Below are positions 46,203-56,902 of a stretch of 64,000 bases of DNA, one piece after another. The position numbers were made by a program, and so were the translations under genes. This DNA comes from Plantago major (Eukaryota; Streptophyta; Magnoliopsida; Lamiales; Plantaginaceae): contig CM048842.1 of NCBI GenBank assembly GCA_026545765.1, forward strand, positions 29,065,167 to 29,129,166, in the 5' to 3' direction. A model generated the notes under the pieces. The model did not search any database. It was not told where the DNA came from and saw nothing but the letters and a program-made list of their open reading frames with translations. Within the stretch, counting starts at the first letter, position 1, and each line of letters opens with the position of its first letter.

Positions 46203-46500
46203 GACAGAAACTCAGAAAGGAGAAAGAAATCTGGAACAGGCATCCAGATATTCAAGGCAAAAAGTTATCTGAGATAGGAACTCATATACTAAAACGAGCT
46301 AAAAGTGTGACTGAGACAGGAACTCAGCATGATTGAGAAGGGAAAAGAAGAGATAAGATATCTGGAACAGGAATCCAGAATATCAAAGACAAAAAGTGAA
46401 ACACATAGCAAAAAGATATCTGAGACGGGTACTTAGATATCAAAGGTTGAAGGGTAAAATGGCTATTTGAAGATTTCTGAGACAAGTACTCAGATATCTA
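46196..46500 (+). repeat. Hairpin array after pol, element C (7 units)
   Basis: Seven units of the form CTGAG-ACAGGAA-CTCAG or CTGGA-ACAGGCA-TCCAG, several flanked by GATAT...ATATC that lengthens the stem. It overlaps the pol stop codon. Confidence 0.8.
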
Positions 46501-47108
46501 GATGACCTAGTGAGGGGGAACACAAAAGAGAAATGTGGTACAACTGTATTCAGTCAACTACATCTCTGGTGCTTTGTATCATTCCATTTATATGTTAAGT
46601 TACACACAGTCTCTGAACTGACTACATAAGTCCAAAGACTGTCCCCTAGTCACAGAAAAGAGATGTGATTCAGAAAGCCTTACGCCAAATTTCATTAATT
46701 TGGCACAATTACAATTACTGATTGTGATCATTGCTGAAGAAGCAATCGTGACCCTTGATGAAATGGGCGTTTGATCTTAACTGACGAGATCAATTCTCAG
46801 TAAAATAGTGGGCTGTAAAAACACAGACGTGGGCCACTAAGCATTTAATGCAAAACGAATTTTACCCACGCCTATCTGCATTTTGACAGATACATATTTA
46901 CAAAATCAATTTGTATGTATATGTCTGTTGAGAGTAAAATGCTAAGAAATCACTTTCGCCTATCCAACATTCATACTTACACATAAATAGCAAAAATCCT
47001 TCAAAGTTTTATGCAAATCTCTGTTCTTCGCTTAGTTTTTCTGCAAAGAATCACTAATCTCACACCTTAATCTCTTCTCGACTTTCAAAAATTTCACTAT
47101 TTAAAGTG
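46501..47108 (+). other. Element C post-pol spacer
   Basis: Non-coding, homologous to the A spacer. The TATA run present in A, B, D and E is missing here: the text goes from GTCTGTTGAGAGTAAAATGC straight to AAGAAATCACTTTCGCC, a small deletion. The 5' UTR-like stretch before ATG 47109 is kept. Confidence 0.6.
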
Positions 47109-50100
47109 ATGGCTCCAAAACGTGCTTCTAACCAGAAATCCCAAGCTATTACCTCTGGTACTTCTGAAAAGCAAGCACTAGTGTTGGTTATAACAAACAA
47201 TCGGTTGATTGGAGAGTTCAATCCTGATCATTAGACTTCAAATCACAGGATGATTTGGGGTGGTACCATGATTGAGGAATACCTCGTTGCTGCAATTGAA
47301 AACCAAGCTGACAAGAAGTTGGTGCTTGATATGCTTGAAAAGGCACAAATCAAGGGGTTTCTATATGCTTTTCCCAGTGGAGTTTCTTCACTGGATGTCC
47401 TGGAGTTTTACAACAACTCCACAATTATTTCCAAAGTCTCTGAAGGCAATGAGACAGTGTCTATCAAGACTAAAGTCCAAGGATAGGAAATCCTGTTGGA
47501 CGAAATAGCTTTCTGTGAGCTATTTGAACTTCTAGCCAGACACACCCATAGACTTTAAGCTTTCTGACATAAGGACCAGTCATCTATTGGTCCACTGGGA
47601 TGTGTTGGCATGTATCCTTCACGGATGCTTTGATGGTCTACAAGGAGGTGTTGACCAGATAAGCCAAGAACGATGGATGATGATGTTCTTGTTGAATCAA
47701 CAAAATAAAAGGCTGGAAAACCCTTTTAATTGGGGGAAGTACGCCTTCATGAAATTTGTGAAGAAGATACAAGGCTTTGAGCCTAAAATCGTTAAGGGCT
47801 TTGCTGAGCCAAAAGCCACAGTAAGCTATGGACTGAAGATATGCTACTTACTGGAGTGCCTTGGCATTGAGCTCAGAGAGACAGCTGACATAGCTAACAG
47901 TAACGTGCTCTACAAATATGAGTATACAAACATGATGAAAAAGGTTACTGCGTCTCAGAAAGGTTCTAAGAAACGAAAGACTGATGAGGTATCTAAGGGT
48001 TCCGTCGCGACCAAAAAGCCTAGAACTTCACGAAAGATGTATGCTGGCAAATCAGAAGGCATACCCATTGTGGATGTCGACTCTCAGATATCTGTCGCCA
48101 CTACTGATGAACTCATCAATGAAGATGAACTCGTCAATGCTGCTAAGACCACAACTTATGAACTCATAAATGCTGCAGAGTGCCTTGCTGATGAATTTAT
48201 CCATGCTGATAAAAGCAGTGAGAAACATCAAACACTCTGTGCAGAAGTAGCAGGGATTGTTGATAATTCAGTCCCAGATTTCGATGAGGAATCTGAAGAT
48301 GAGGGAGAAGCCGTAATCCCCAAGGTTTCTGAAAGAGCAACAAGTGCAGAGGTTGCTAAAAAGCAACTAGTTCAAAGGTTGCTGAAGAAGTAACTGTGTC
48401 CAAGGTCACTGGACAAAACACACCATCAGAGCAAGTAACACTTAAGCATATTGAAGATAATTTGATGAGTGGCAACTTAGTGTTGGAGGATACTGGCATT
48501 GCCTCAACACTTGAAAGTCTGTCTCAAGCAGATTTGGATAGGCCCCATACAGCATCACCTTCTTCATCTAGATCAGAATCACCACACCAACCACAACAGC
48601 CATTAGTGGATGCTGTTGAGATGATACTTGAGTTACATCATGAGATACCTGCATCTTTCCTTGCTGAAGAAAATCCTATAAATGAGCAGGTTCCCCAACT
48701 CAATGAGAGGTATCAAACTGAGGCATCAGCTCAGAATGATCAACCAGGGGAGGCAACTGAGTTGCACACTCAGGATAGGTCCGAAGTACCTCAAACTTCC
48801 AACAAAGAAGTGGTCCAAGAACAATAAGACCAACGCATGGAAACTTCACAAGTTCCAGAGACCAATCAGCCTGACAAAGCTCAGGTAGCTGAATGGTTTA
48901 ACTCTTTACTTGTGATAACCTATGCTTAAATCTTGTTACTTATTAAAATTTCTTTGTTACAGGCTGAATTAGAAACAAAAGAACAAGAGGAAGCTGCAAA
49001 GCTTGCCTCAGAGACTGAGAAGGAAGCTTCCATAGCCTCACCACTTAAGGAACAGGAGCCAGTCTCACAGGTAGAAGATGGTTCCTTACGATATAACATC
49101 TCAGATACGAACTTTATAAACTTGACTAATACTCTTAAGTGTTGGTTTCTAATAGGCTCAATCTGAGAAGAAAAATGGAGAGACTGAAAAGTCTATCTCT
49201 TCAGAGAAGAATCCAGAGACTTCCAAGGTCTCTGAGAAACAAGTATCTGAACCTTCTACAGAGAAGGTATTTCATTCAGATACCTATAATCTTTAAAGAC
49301 AAATCTCTGATCATTTTTCTCAAACTGACACTTTCTACTTACAGGTTAAAAAAGAAGTAAAAGTTGTTGGGGAATTGCCCACTCAATCCCCACAACCAAT
49401 GGAAATTAATGAGGCATCAAAGCCTTCATCACAAGAAAACCATCCAAAGACTGCACAAGTCTCTGATAGACAAGTATCTGAGCCTCCTACCGTGGAGGTA
49501 ATTGACTTCTCAGATATCTGAAATTGTCTAATGTAGTTTTCTTGCTCAAAATTTTCTAAGTGTTATGTTTTTAATCTCAGGTTCAAACAGAAAGATTCAA
49601 GTCATCTGAGCCTGTCACACAGGTAACTTAGATACCTTTCTACTCTAAAGTCCAGATATCTACCATAGTTTGAAACTAATTCAGAACTCTTTCTTTCAGG
49701 CGCAAACAAGTGCCACTAAGGTCCCTGTTGATGAAAATAAGGACCTGCTTCCTTTCTTCAAGGAACACACTTTGCCAAAGCACCTAAAATGCTTCAAGAA
49801 ATGGCAAAAGCTTCGATGCTCCGATCTATCTGAGATCATAAAGGTAACTGATCACCCCATAAGGAGAGCACGAGCCCCTGACTTGGAAAATTATGTCCAT
49901 GCTATGTTCCCCCACTGAACAATACTCTTTTGGAACATTAATGTATAAGGACTTCGTCAAGGAATTGGCCAGAAAGCTTATTCAAGATTTTACCAAGCAG
50001 ATGGCCAGACCAGAATGCAGATGGCATTCAAGCCTATGTTGCCCCAAACTCTACAGTTCATACCCTCTGAGCAAGAGGATGTTAATGGGCAAATGGTCAC

Positions 50101-52449
50101 TATTCCGGAAGTGATCAATCTGGTCTCTGAAGATGAAGAAGAGAAGGAGACTGATTAAAATGACTATGAAGAACCTCCTTCTGACCATCACAAGGATGAT
50201 GATGACAAAAAGGATAATGATAATGCCCCTGCACCAGGGACAGGAGGGATTGCACAAGGAAACAATGCCTCAGTTGCTGAAAAGCACACTAAGAGGACTT
50301 CACAAAATTCCCCTCCTCCATCTCTTCAGAAGTCTACACATCCATCTCCCCAACAAAAAGACTCTACTGAACAAGTAGTTGAGCACTCTGAGGACAACAC
50401 TTAGTGTGCTTTTCACCAAAGATAGCTAAGGCTGAATAAGATAGCTGAATCCAGAGTCAAGCTAGATAAACTTGAAGAACAAACGCGCAAAGAAACACAA
50501 GCTTACTCTGAGATTAAAAAGCTCCGGGACGCTGTTGATTATATTTCTAAGGAGCTAGATGCTGAATAAGTATTTGAAGAAAAGCATGATGCTAAGGCTG
50601 CATCTTCACCAAAGAAACCATCCTCCAAAGGCAAGAAACCCATATCTGAGATGGTTGCCGCCTTCAGAAACCTTTATGAAGAAGTGCAAGAGGATGAAGA
50701 TCACTGGGCTGATTACTCAGATAATGAAGAAGAGAAGAAATTGGCAGAACACCGAAATGAGCACTTTGTGGTGTCTCATTTGAAAAGGAAGCTGATTGCT
50801 CCTGAAATTTTCAGCAAGCTGCCAAATGTCAACTCCCATGAATACTTGAACAGATATCAAGTATTGGCTAAATTGAAAAAGGAGTTGTCTTCTCAAGATA
50901 AAGCCGCCATTGCATCAGTCCCTGCAGAGATGACGACATTCACTGAGCTCATCACTCAGAGAACAACCAGTCTGGTCGTTGCTCAGAAAGACCTAGGCAT
51001 GGTTAGGGATGACGACCAAAACTTGGCTGCAAAAGCCTTTGAAGAGGCTAGCTATGCTGCTGGAAAAGCAGACGCTATTCAAGGCCCACTGGCATAGCTC
51101 ACTGATAAGGAAACAGGTCTTATCAAACAAAATCAGGAGCTCAAGCCTAATCTAGAAAAAGTTGGTTGCTGGTTACAACTATCTGCAAGGCAACTTTGAC
51201 TCCCTTTCAAAATCTTTTGTGATTCTTAGTCAGTCAACAATGACTAAGGGGGAAGGATTTCAAGGTGCTCATAGAGGAAGAGGAAGAGGAAACAAAAGAA
51301 AAACTGAACAACCACCTCTCAAAAATAAATGAGCCCTCTTCCAGTCAGACTACTCTACAGGTAGTGGCCACCACTCAGCAACTTCCTGAAAAAGGAATGA
51401 CAACAAGGGCCAGGGCACAGAAACCTCCAAGGGGTACCAAGGCTCCAAGGAGAAGACAAGTGATAGGGGTTGATGAGTCTTCTGAAGAAGAAGAAGAAGA
51501 AGAAGAAGAAGAAGGCCAAATAAAATCCCACGGCAATGAAGAAGGCTGCAAATCACCTAACAAGAGAAATCTGGAAGATGATGATGAAGATGAGGATGAA
51601 GATGAAGCTCCTCTTCACAGAAAGAGAAAAAGGGTTGATAGCCAAACTGAGCCCTTAGCTGCAAAGCCTTTAACAGCTAAAACACCCTCTGAAAATACCA
51701 AGTCAATCCAGGGTGGCTCTTCAAGCAATCCAAGGGAAAACTCAAGGCAAAGGAGGAATAGATTGAGAGCTGAAAGAAGAAAAGGTCAACTTCCACTCAG
51801 GCCAGAAGAAGCCAGAATTGAGTATGTGAAGACAGACAACAGCTCCTCCTCCTACAGGTGTATTCATCAGAGGAATGGACACGGGATACTGGAACTCAAG
51901 CAGTTGCTTGTAAACGAAAAAGGATTTCCAGTACCCATCCATCAACAACTGATGGCATGGAGAAAAGATAAGCCAATCTTGATCAACACCAATCATGTCA
52001 AAGCATGGTTGGATTTTGAAGTTGTTAATAGAGTTGAAGCCATGAGGAAGGACCTTAATGATGAATGTCCTTATGGAAAACCTGATGATGTGCATAGAGT
52101 CCCAAACCTCACTGGAACAGGCACAAGGCCAAGACTTGTTGTGGAACCCTTTGAGTCATTCTACATGACTCAAGACCAATACAAGGGTGATATCAGATAT
52201 CTGAGGTTCATATATGATTACTTCAAGCTATCAGATATCAAAATTGAGCATGCCTGGAAATGGGAAAAGTATTTACGGGTCAAACACTTTTCCAAGAAGA
52301 ATCCCACCAAATCATACAAAGAAATCTATGGTTATGCCAGAGACACTGAGATGTTGGTCAAAACCTTGCTCTATGACTACTCAGATGATATCAAAAGATT
52401 TGGAGATAGGGAGTATGCAAATGGATCCTTGGAGCTGCTGAAGTTTTGA
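47109..52449 (+). pseudogene. Element C 3' gene, most complete copy
   Basis: Apparent exons are 47109-48884, 48963-49070, 49156-49266, 49345-49497, 49581-49622 and 49700-52449. The N-terminal region has MIWGGTMIEEYL, LEFYNNSTII and VHWDVLACILHGCFDG. It has lost about 100 bp near 47530 and has stops at 47234 and 47486. NLS-like KKRKTDEVSKG, acidic and Lys/Glu-rich repeats follow. The last exon has LPFFKEHTLPKHLKCFKKWQ, coiled coil, ITQRTTSLVVAQKDLGMVRD, a Glu run, KRKRV, and a C-terminal globular part of about 200 residues (51265-52449 open) ending LELLKF. No membrane segment or signal peptide is seen. I do not recognise a function. The basic and acidic character would fit a nuclear or nucleic-acid role, which is inference. 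Confidence 0.78.
48885..49699 (+). other. Five mini-introns in the 3' gene of element C
   Basis: Introns are at 48885-48962 (78 bp), 49071-49155 (85), 49267-49344 (78), 49498-49580 (83) and 49623-49699 (77). Exons between them are 108, 111, 153 and 42 bp, all multiples of three. Exon 5 is shorter than in A and B (117), an in-frame loss. Confidence 0.82.
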
Positions 52450-52763
52450 AGACTTGAAGACAAGTTAATTAGGATGTTTACTTGGAGCTTGGTTACTCCT
52501 GCTGTCCTAGTTAACTATGTATTTTGTATCTTGCTGATTGTGCTTTTTTGTTTTATCATTGTAAAAGTTATCAGTAAACTTTACTTGTAACTTATCTGAT
52601 GAACCTACTCTCAGATATCAATCTATAAAAAGATAACTTGTCAGCAAAGATCACACCTTGTGATTTGGTTGATGTTTACTTTCAGCACTTAATTAAAATG
52701 AATTGAAAAGATCATAAGAAATGATTAAGTGTTAGATTGTTCCCTCTTCCAAGTTGTAATAGG
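52450..52763 (+). other. Element C 3' UTR, polypurine tract deleted
   Basis: It matches B up to TTGTAATAGG, then jumps directly into the LTR. The about 45 bp of B that hold AAAAAGGGGGAAA are absent. Confidence 0.75.
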
Positions 52764-54367
52764 TTTTAGGAATATTTGTTTAGATTTTGATCAGCAACCT
52801 AATGACTTATCTTAGCTCAGAAAGGTGGTTAGTACTCTTGGTTCACTTGAACACTATAAAAGATGAAAGTCACTAAGTATGTTAGTCTAGCAAATCTTGT
52901 ATAGGATGTTAGGTCTCTGAATGTAATTTTTATATCTTTGAAGAAGACCAAGAAGAAGGCATCCAGCAGGAGAGTTCAACAAATTTTGAAGATTTGAAGA
53001 CTGCACAAGATTGATAAAGACAAAGGAAATTGGTCTCATCAGATACCTATGTCCAGATACCTTAGAGAAACAAGTGTTTCTTAATAAACAGGTTTCACAA
53101 AGGATATCTAAGAACACAAGGTTTCTGAACGAGGAAAAGTGCCCACAGATATATACACTCAGATACCCTAGATAAAACTATATTTCTGGGAAACAATGTT
53201 TCAACAGGTATCTGGAGATGAGAAGGTCTCTATAAAGGGACATGCAATGCTTCAGAAAGCGTGCATAGTTCCATTGGCACTACAGGACAAAAATAGTACA
53301 ATGCAATAAATGCGCAGACAGAGACATCTGAACAAAAGAGGAAATCTCTGAAAAGAGACAACGTCTTCTGCACTACTATTTTCAAATATTAATAGTTTGA
53401 ATTTCATTAAGCCTAATGGATACTATTCAAACGGAATGATTTTCAACTATAAATATCAACACTTAGAATGCTTGAAAAACACACCAAGAACTTACACTAA
53501 ACACACAAGCATACAAGCCTTCAACCTACTTACTCTTTACCTTACAGTTGCGACTAAGCTCTTGAATTCTAAGTAGCACGAAAGTTCTAAGTGTCCTGAT
53601 CCTTAACAAGCATTGCTATCTATGAAGGTGTTGAATCAAAAGATCAAGTATCTGAGTTTCATTCTCCAGAACATTTAACATAGACTTGGGTCAGTAAAGA
53701 ACATATCACCACACATTGTGAATTGTGTTAAATGATTCTTGTTGTATAGAGTATTCCTAAATAACTGAAAAGTTAGTAAGGCTACTCACCTGACAAACCT
53801 TCATAACCATCACCTTCAAATGGCGAGGAGTACATGAAGTACTTAGTTTGGGAAACTAAGGAATAACTCCAAGGTTACTGAACATAGGAAGTACTTAGTT
53901 TGGAAAACTAAGGAACAACTCAAAGGTTTCTGAGTATAGGAAGTATTGGGCTAGGAGTCGGGGAATAACTAAGGGGGAACACTTGGTTGGGAACCTAGCG
54001 TATTTAGGAATCGAGAGAAGATATTTGTAAGGTGAACTCAATTATCTGTCTTAGTGGATTCTAGGTCTAAGAAAGGCCGAAGTGGATTAGTTGAAGGATT
54101 ACGCCACCTTCAGATACCACTATAAAAGACGTGTTATTTACTTTCAGTAATTTACTTATCGTTCTATTTATGCTGCTAAGTATTTAAACACATTATATCT
54201 TGCTGACCACGTGCACTTATCACAGAAAAGTCTTCCGCTCTCTGAAATTAAATATCAGATATCTTCATAGATATCTGAGAAATTGTGTTTATCGACAAAA
54301 GTTGTAAAAGACTATTCACCCCCCCCCCCCCCTCTAGTCTTTTAATTTACCGTTATCTGGACCAACA
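52764..54367 (+). repeat. Element C 3' LTR (1604 bp)
   Basis: It starts TTTTAGGAATATTTG, with the terminal TG changed, and ends GACCAACA. The TATA box is at 53448-53455. GGAAGTACTT units lie at about 53830-53945 and a C-run at about 54319-54332. Confidence 0.95.
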
Positions 54368-54372
54368 ATGAT
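54368..54372 (+). repeat. Target-site duplication of element C, right copy (ATGAT)
   Basis: Identical to 38578-38582. The D gag sequence resumes here. Confidence 0.92.
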
Positions 54373-56842
54373 GCTTCACCTGGAAGCTATCTGCGACAAA
54401 ATGATCGAAGTTATAAAGACTGGCCCCATTGTCATTCAACAAAAGAAGCAAGTCATTGAAGTTTCAAATGGTCGAGACAAGGAACCCACTGACACAGATG
54501 TTGCTGGTTCCTCCACATCTGGCACAACTACAAGTGCTAGACCAACTGATGAAATTTCTTATGAACTAAAGCCCAGACATCTCTGGACATCGGAAGATTC
54601 CAAGAGAAATAGGCTAGATGGTCAAGTGAGAAACATCATCATACGTTCTACTCCAGACCACATACATTGCAAACTGTCGTGTGCAAAAACGGCGAAAGAG
54701 GCCTGGTCATTGATTGAAGAAATCTGTGTCGGTACTGTTAAAACTAAGGAAACCAAGTTCGAAGTTTTGAAGCTCAAATTCCAAAACTTTAAACAAGGTC
54801 CCACTGAGACTCTTGAAGAACTTGATTTCAGGTTCACAACACTGATTAATGAAATGGCTGCACTTGGTGAAAGTGAGAGATATTCTAACTCTGAAAAGGT
54901 TAAGACTATCGTGAGAAGTTTAAATCAAAACTGTGAACATACTCAGTACTTCTATTTCAACCAAGGAATGCCTAACATTACTCCAGTGGAGCTTTTCTCA
55001 CACTTGGCAACAGTCAACTATGAGACAACGCAAAGAGGACATATAACTGCTGAAACATCGTAGAATGTCACTCTAGTAACTCAAGGTACTTCTGAAAAGA
55101 AGGATACCAAAGAGGTGTCTGAGGAAAATGCTTTTGCTGTAAAGAACATGAGAAAGTACGTCAGTCCAGAGATGGAAAGAAGAAGGACCAAAGAGAAGCG
55201 GAAAAAGCATCTTGGTCCTATCTATCACCAGTACAAGAGTATGCAATTGACTAGCTCGCTGAACAAGCACCTCGGCCAAGCATCGAAATCTTGAGGAGCA
55301 GAAATCGGAAACGATATACGTTTCTATTGTCAGAAACCTGGTCACTTTAAAAGAGACTGCCCAGCTTACAACAAGCTAAAGACAAGTGACAAGAAAGATA
55401 GGAGAAATTTCAAGAGAAGTCAGAGAGCTATGCTCACTGTAGAAAGGAAGAAGATTCAAATCCAACTGGATGCTCTTGATCTTGACTCTGAGTCTGAGGA
55501 TGAAGACTGAGATGATTCTAAACTTCCTTCACCAGAGTTGTGTAGCATCACTCATGAATTGATTGACTTTGGTCAAAAGAAGAAGGAAATGTGCGGGGTT
55601 GCTGAGGAGATCTATCCAGATTACTCCAACATCAAGCCATGCCTAATGACTGATGAGGTAACCACTATTTCTCGATTTATAAATTATGAGAGTGATGAGG
55701 ACGGAATCAAACATCTAGAACACCTCATAAAGGAACTTGATCTTTATGAAAGAGAATTTATGGTTGTCCAAGATAGAAACAAAATTCTTGATCTGAAAAG
55801 AAATCTCTTGAAAAGGAGTGCTCACAACTGCAGAAGCTATTTGAGACAAAGGATGTTGAGAATGCATTTCTAAAGGCATAGATAACTGAGACAGGAAAGT
55901 TACACGAAGAGGCAATAGAAATACTTCAAAAGAAGTGTGAAAGTCTTCTTTTGGAGAATGATGAACTCAAAAAGAAAGAATTATCCTTCCAATCTTATGC
56001 CAAAGCTTGTGATACTCTCACTGAAGTGCACTCTTACCTAAGAGATCCTTTAGAGAAAGGAGGACTTGGGCTAGACACACAAACAAATAGTTCTACCACT
56101 CTGAACAAGAGTAATAAAAGAATGACATTTGTTAGTGGTCAGCAAGGTGGTTCCCAAACAAACAATAACATTGGTCAGAAAGCTAAGGTTGCTGATAAAG
56201 GAAAGGTAGTTGCGACCAAACCTTTGAGGGAAAAACAAGTCCCAAAGAAATCTGTTGGGAAAGTTCTTGTAAAGGAACAACACACTGGAAAGTGTAACCA
56301 CCCACAGTGCTATGTCTCTCAGAATGGGAAGATTGCTGGAGCTGTCAAATGTCACATTTCCTGGAAAGAAAGATGACCCAGAGACTAGTAAGGCTGCTGA
56401 CAGTAGATCTCAGTCGGCACCAGGTGCTCGAAATGGCATTGGCTACGAAGCCATCGGAAAACTACTTGCTCATGAGTACAAACTAGAGCAAGAGCGATGG
56501 ATGAAAGCTAGGATTGCTCACAGCAATCGTCAGAAGTGGAAGAAAGAACAAACTACAAGCAATCTGAATGCCAGGGCTTGAAGGAATCTGAGAAGAAAAG
56601 ATAAGTTCGTTGAAAAGCAGTCTCAACAACCTGACAAGTATCTGAAAGCACCACGAGGAGCACCAAGGAACACACCATGAAGGAAAATAGTTCTTGATAA
56701 TAATGATATTAGTCATTTACCTAGAATTCTTCCTTATGTTCCTATCAGACAAAAGAATGTCCCTAAGAAATTCATTCAAAAGTGGATTCCTACTGGGAGA
56801 TTCTTTAGTCTAGATGGTTCCATTGTTGGAATGAGAACCTAA
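54368..56842 (+). pseudogene. gag: Element D gag, main part
   Basis: It continues the frame begun at 38518 and is open to TAG 55061-55063. Further damage includes a stop near 55508 and frameshifts near 55290 and 55790. The zinc knuckle reads RFYCQKPGHFKRDC: the first zinc-binding Cys is now Arg (TGT to CGT), so RNA binding would be lost even if the frame were open. Coiled coil and basic tail follow, to the natural TAA 56840-56842. Confidence 0.88.
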
Positions 56843-56866
56843 CTCCATGTTTCCTGTTTTGTGCAG
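55658..56866 (+). other. Retained intron between gag and protease in element D
   Basis: GATGAG|GTAACC ... GTTTTGTGCAG|AAC. The length is 1209 bp, exactly 403 codons, with the Gag TAA 24 nt before the acceptor. Confidence 0.82.
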
Positions 56867-56902
56867 AACACTCTCATGAAGAATCCAATGTGGCACTTCG
56901 AC

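Larger units (their letters stand above)
38583..54367 (+). mobile_element. Element C: complete SIRE-like copia element, 15785 bp
   Basis: Both LTRs, the PBS, gag with the retained intron, pol, hairpin array and the intron-bearing 3' gene are all present and flanked by ATGAT on both sides. It is the only element complete in the window and defines the family layout. The two LTRs show about 17 differences in their first 330 bp by eye, so it is not recent. It is inactive: several stops and frameshifts in gag, and the PPT next to the 3' LTR is gone. Confidence 0.95.

Noticed and set aside
47109-52449. Envelope-like gene
   Set aside because: No signal peptide, membrane segment or fusion-peptide-like stretch is visible in any copy. 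Position alone is not enough.
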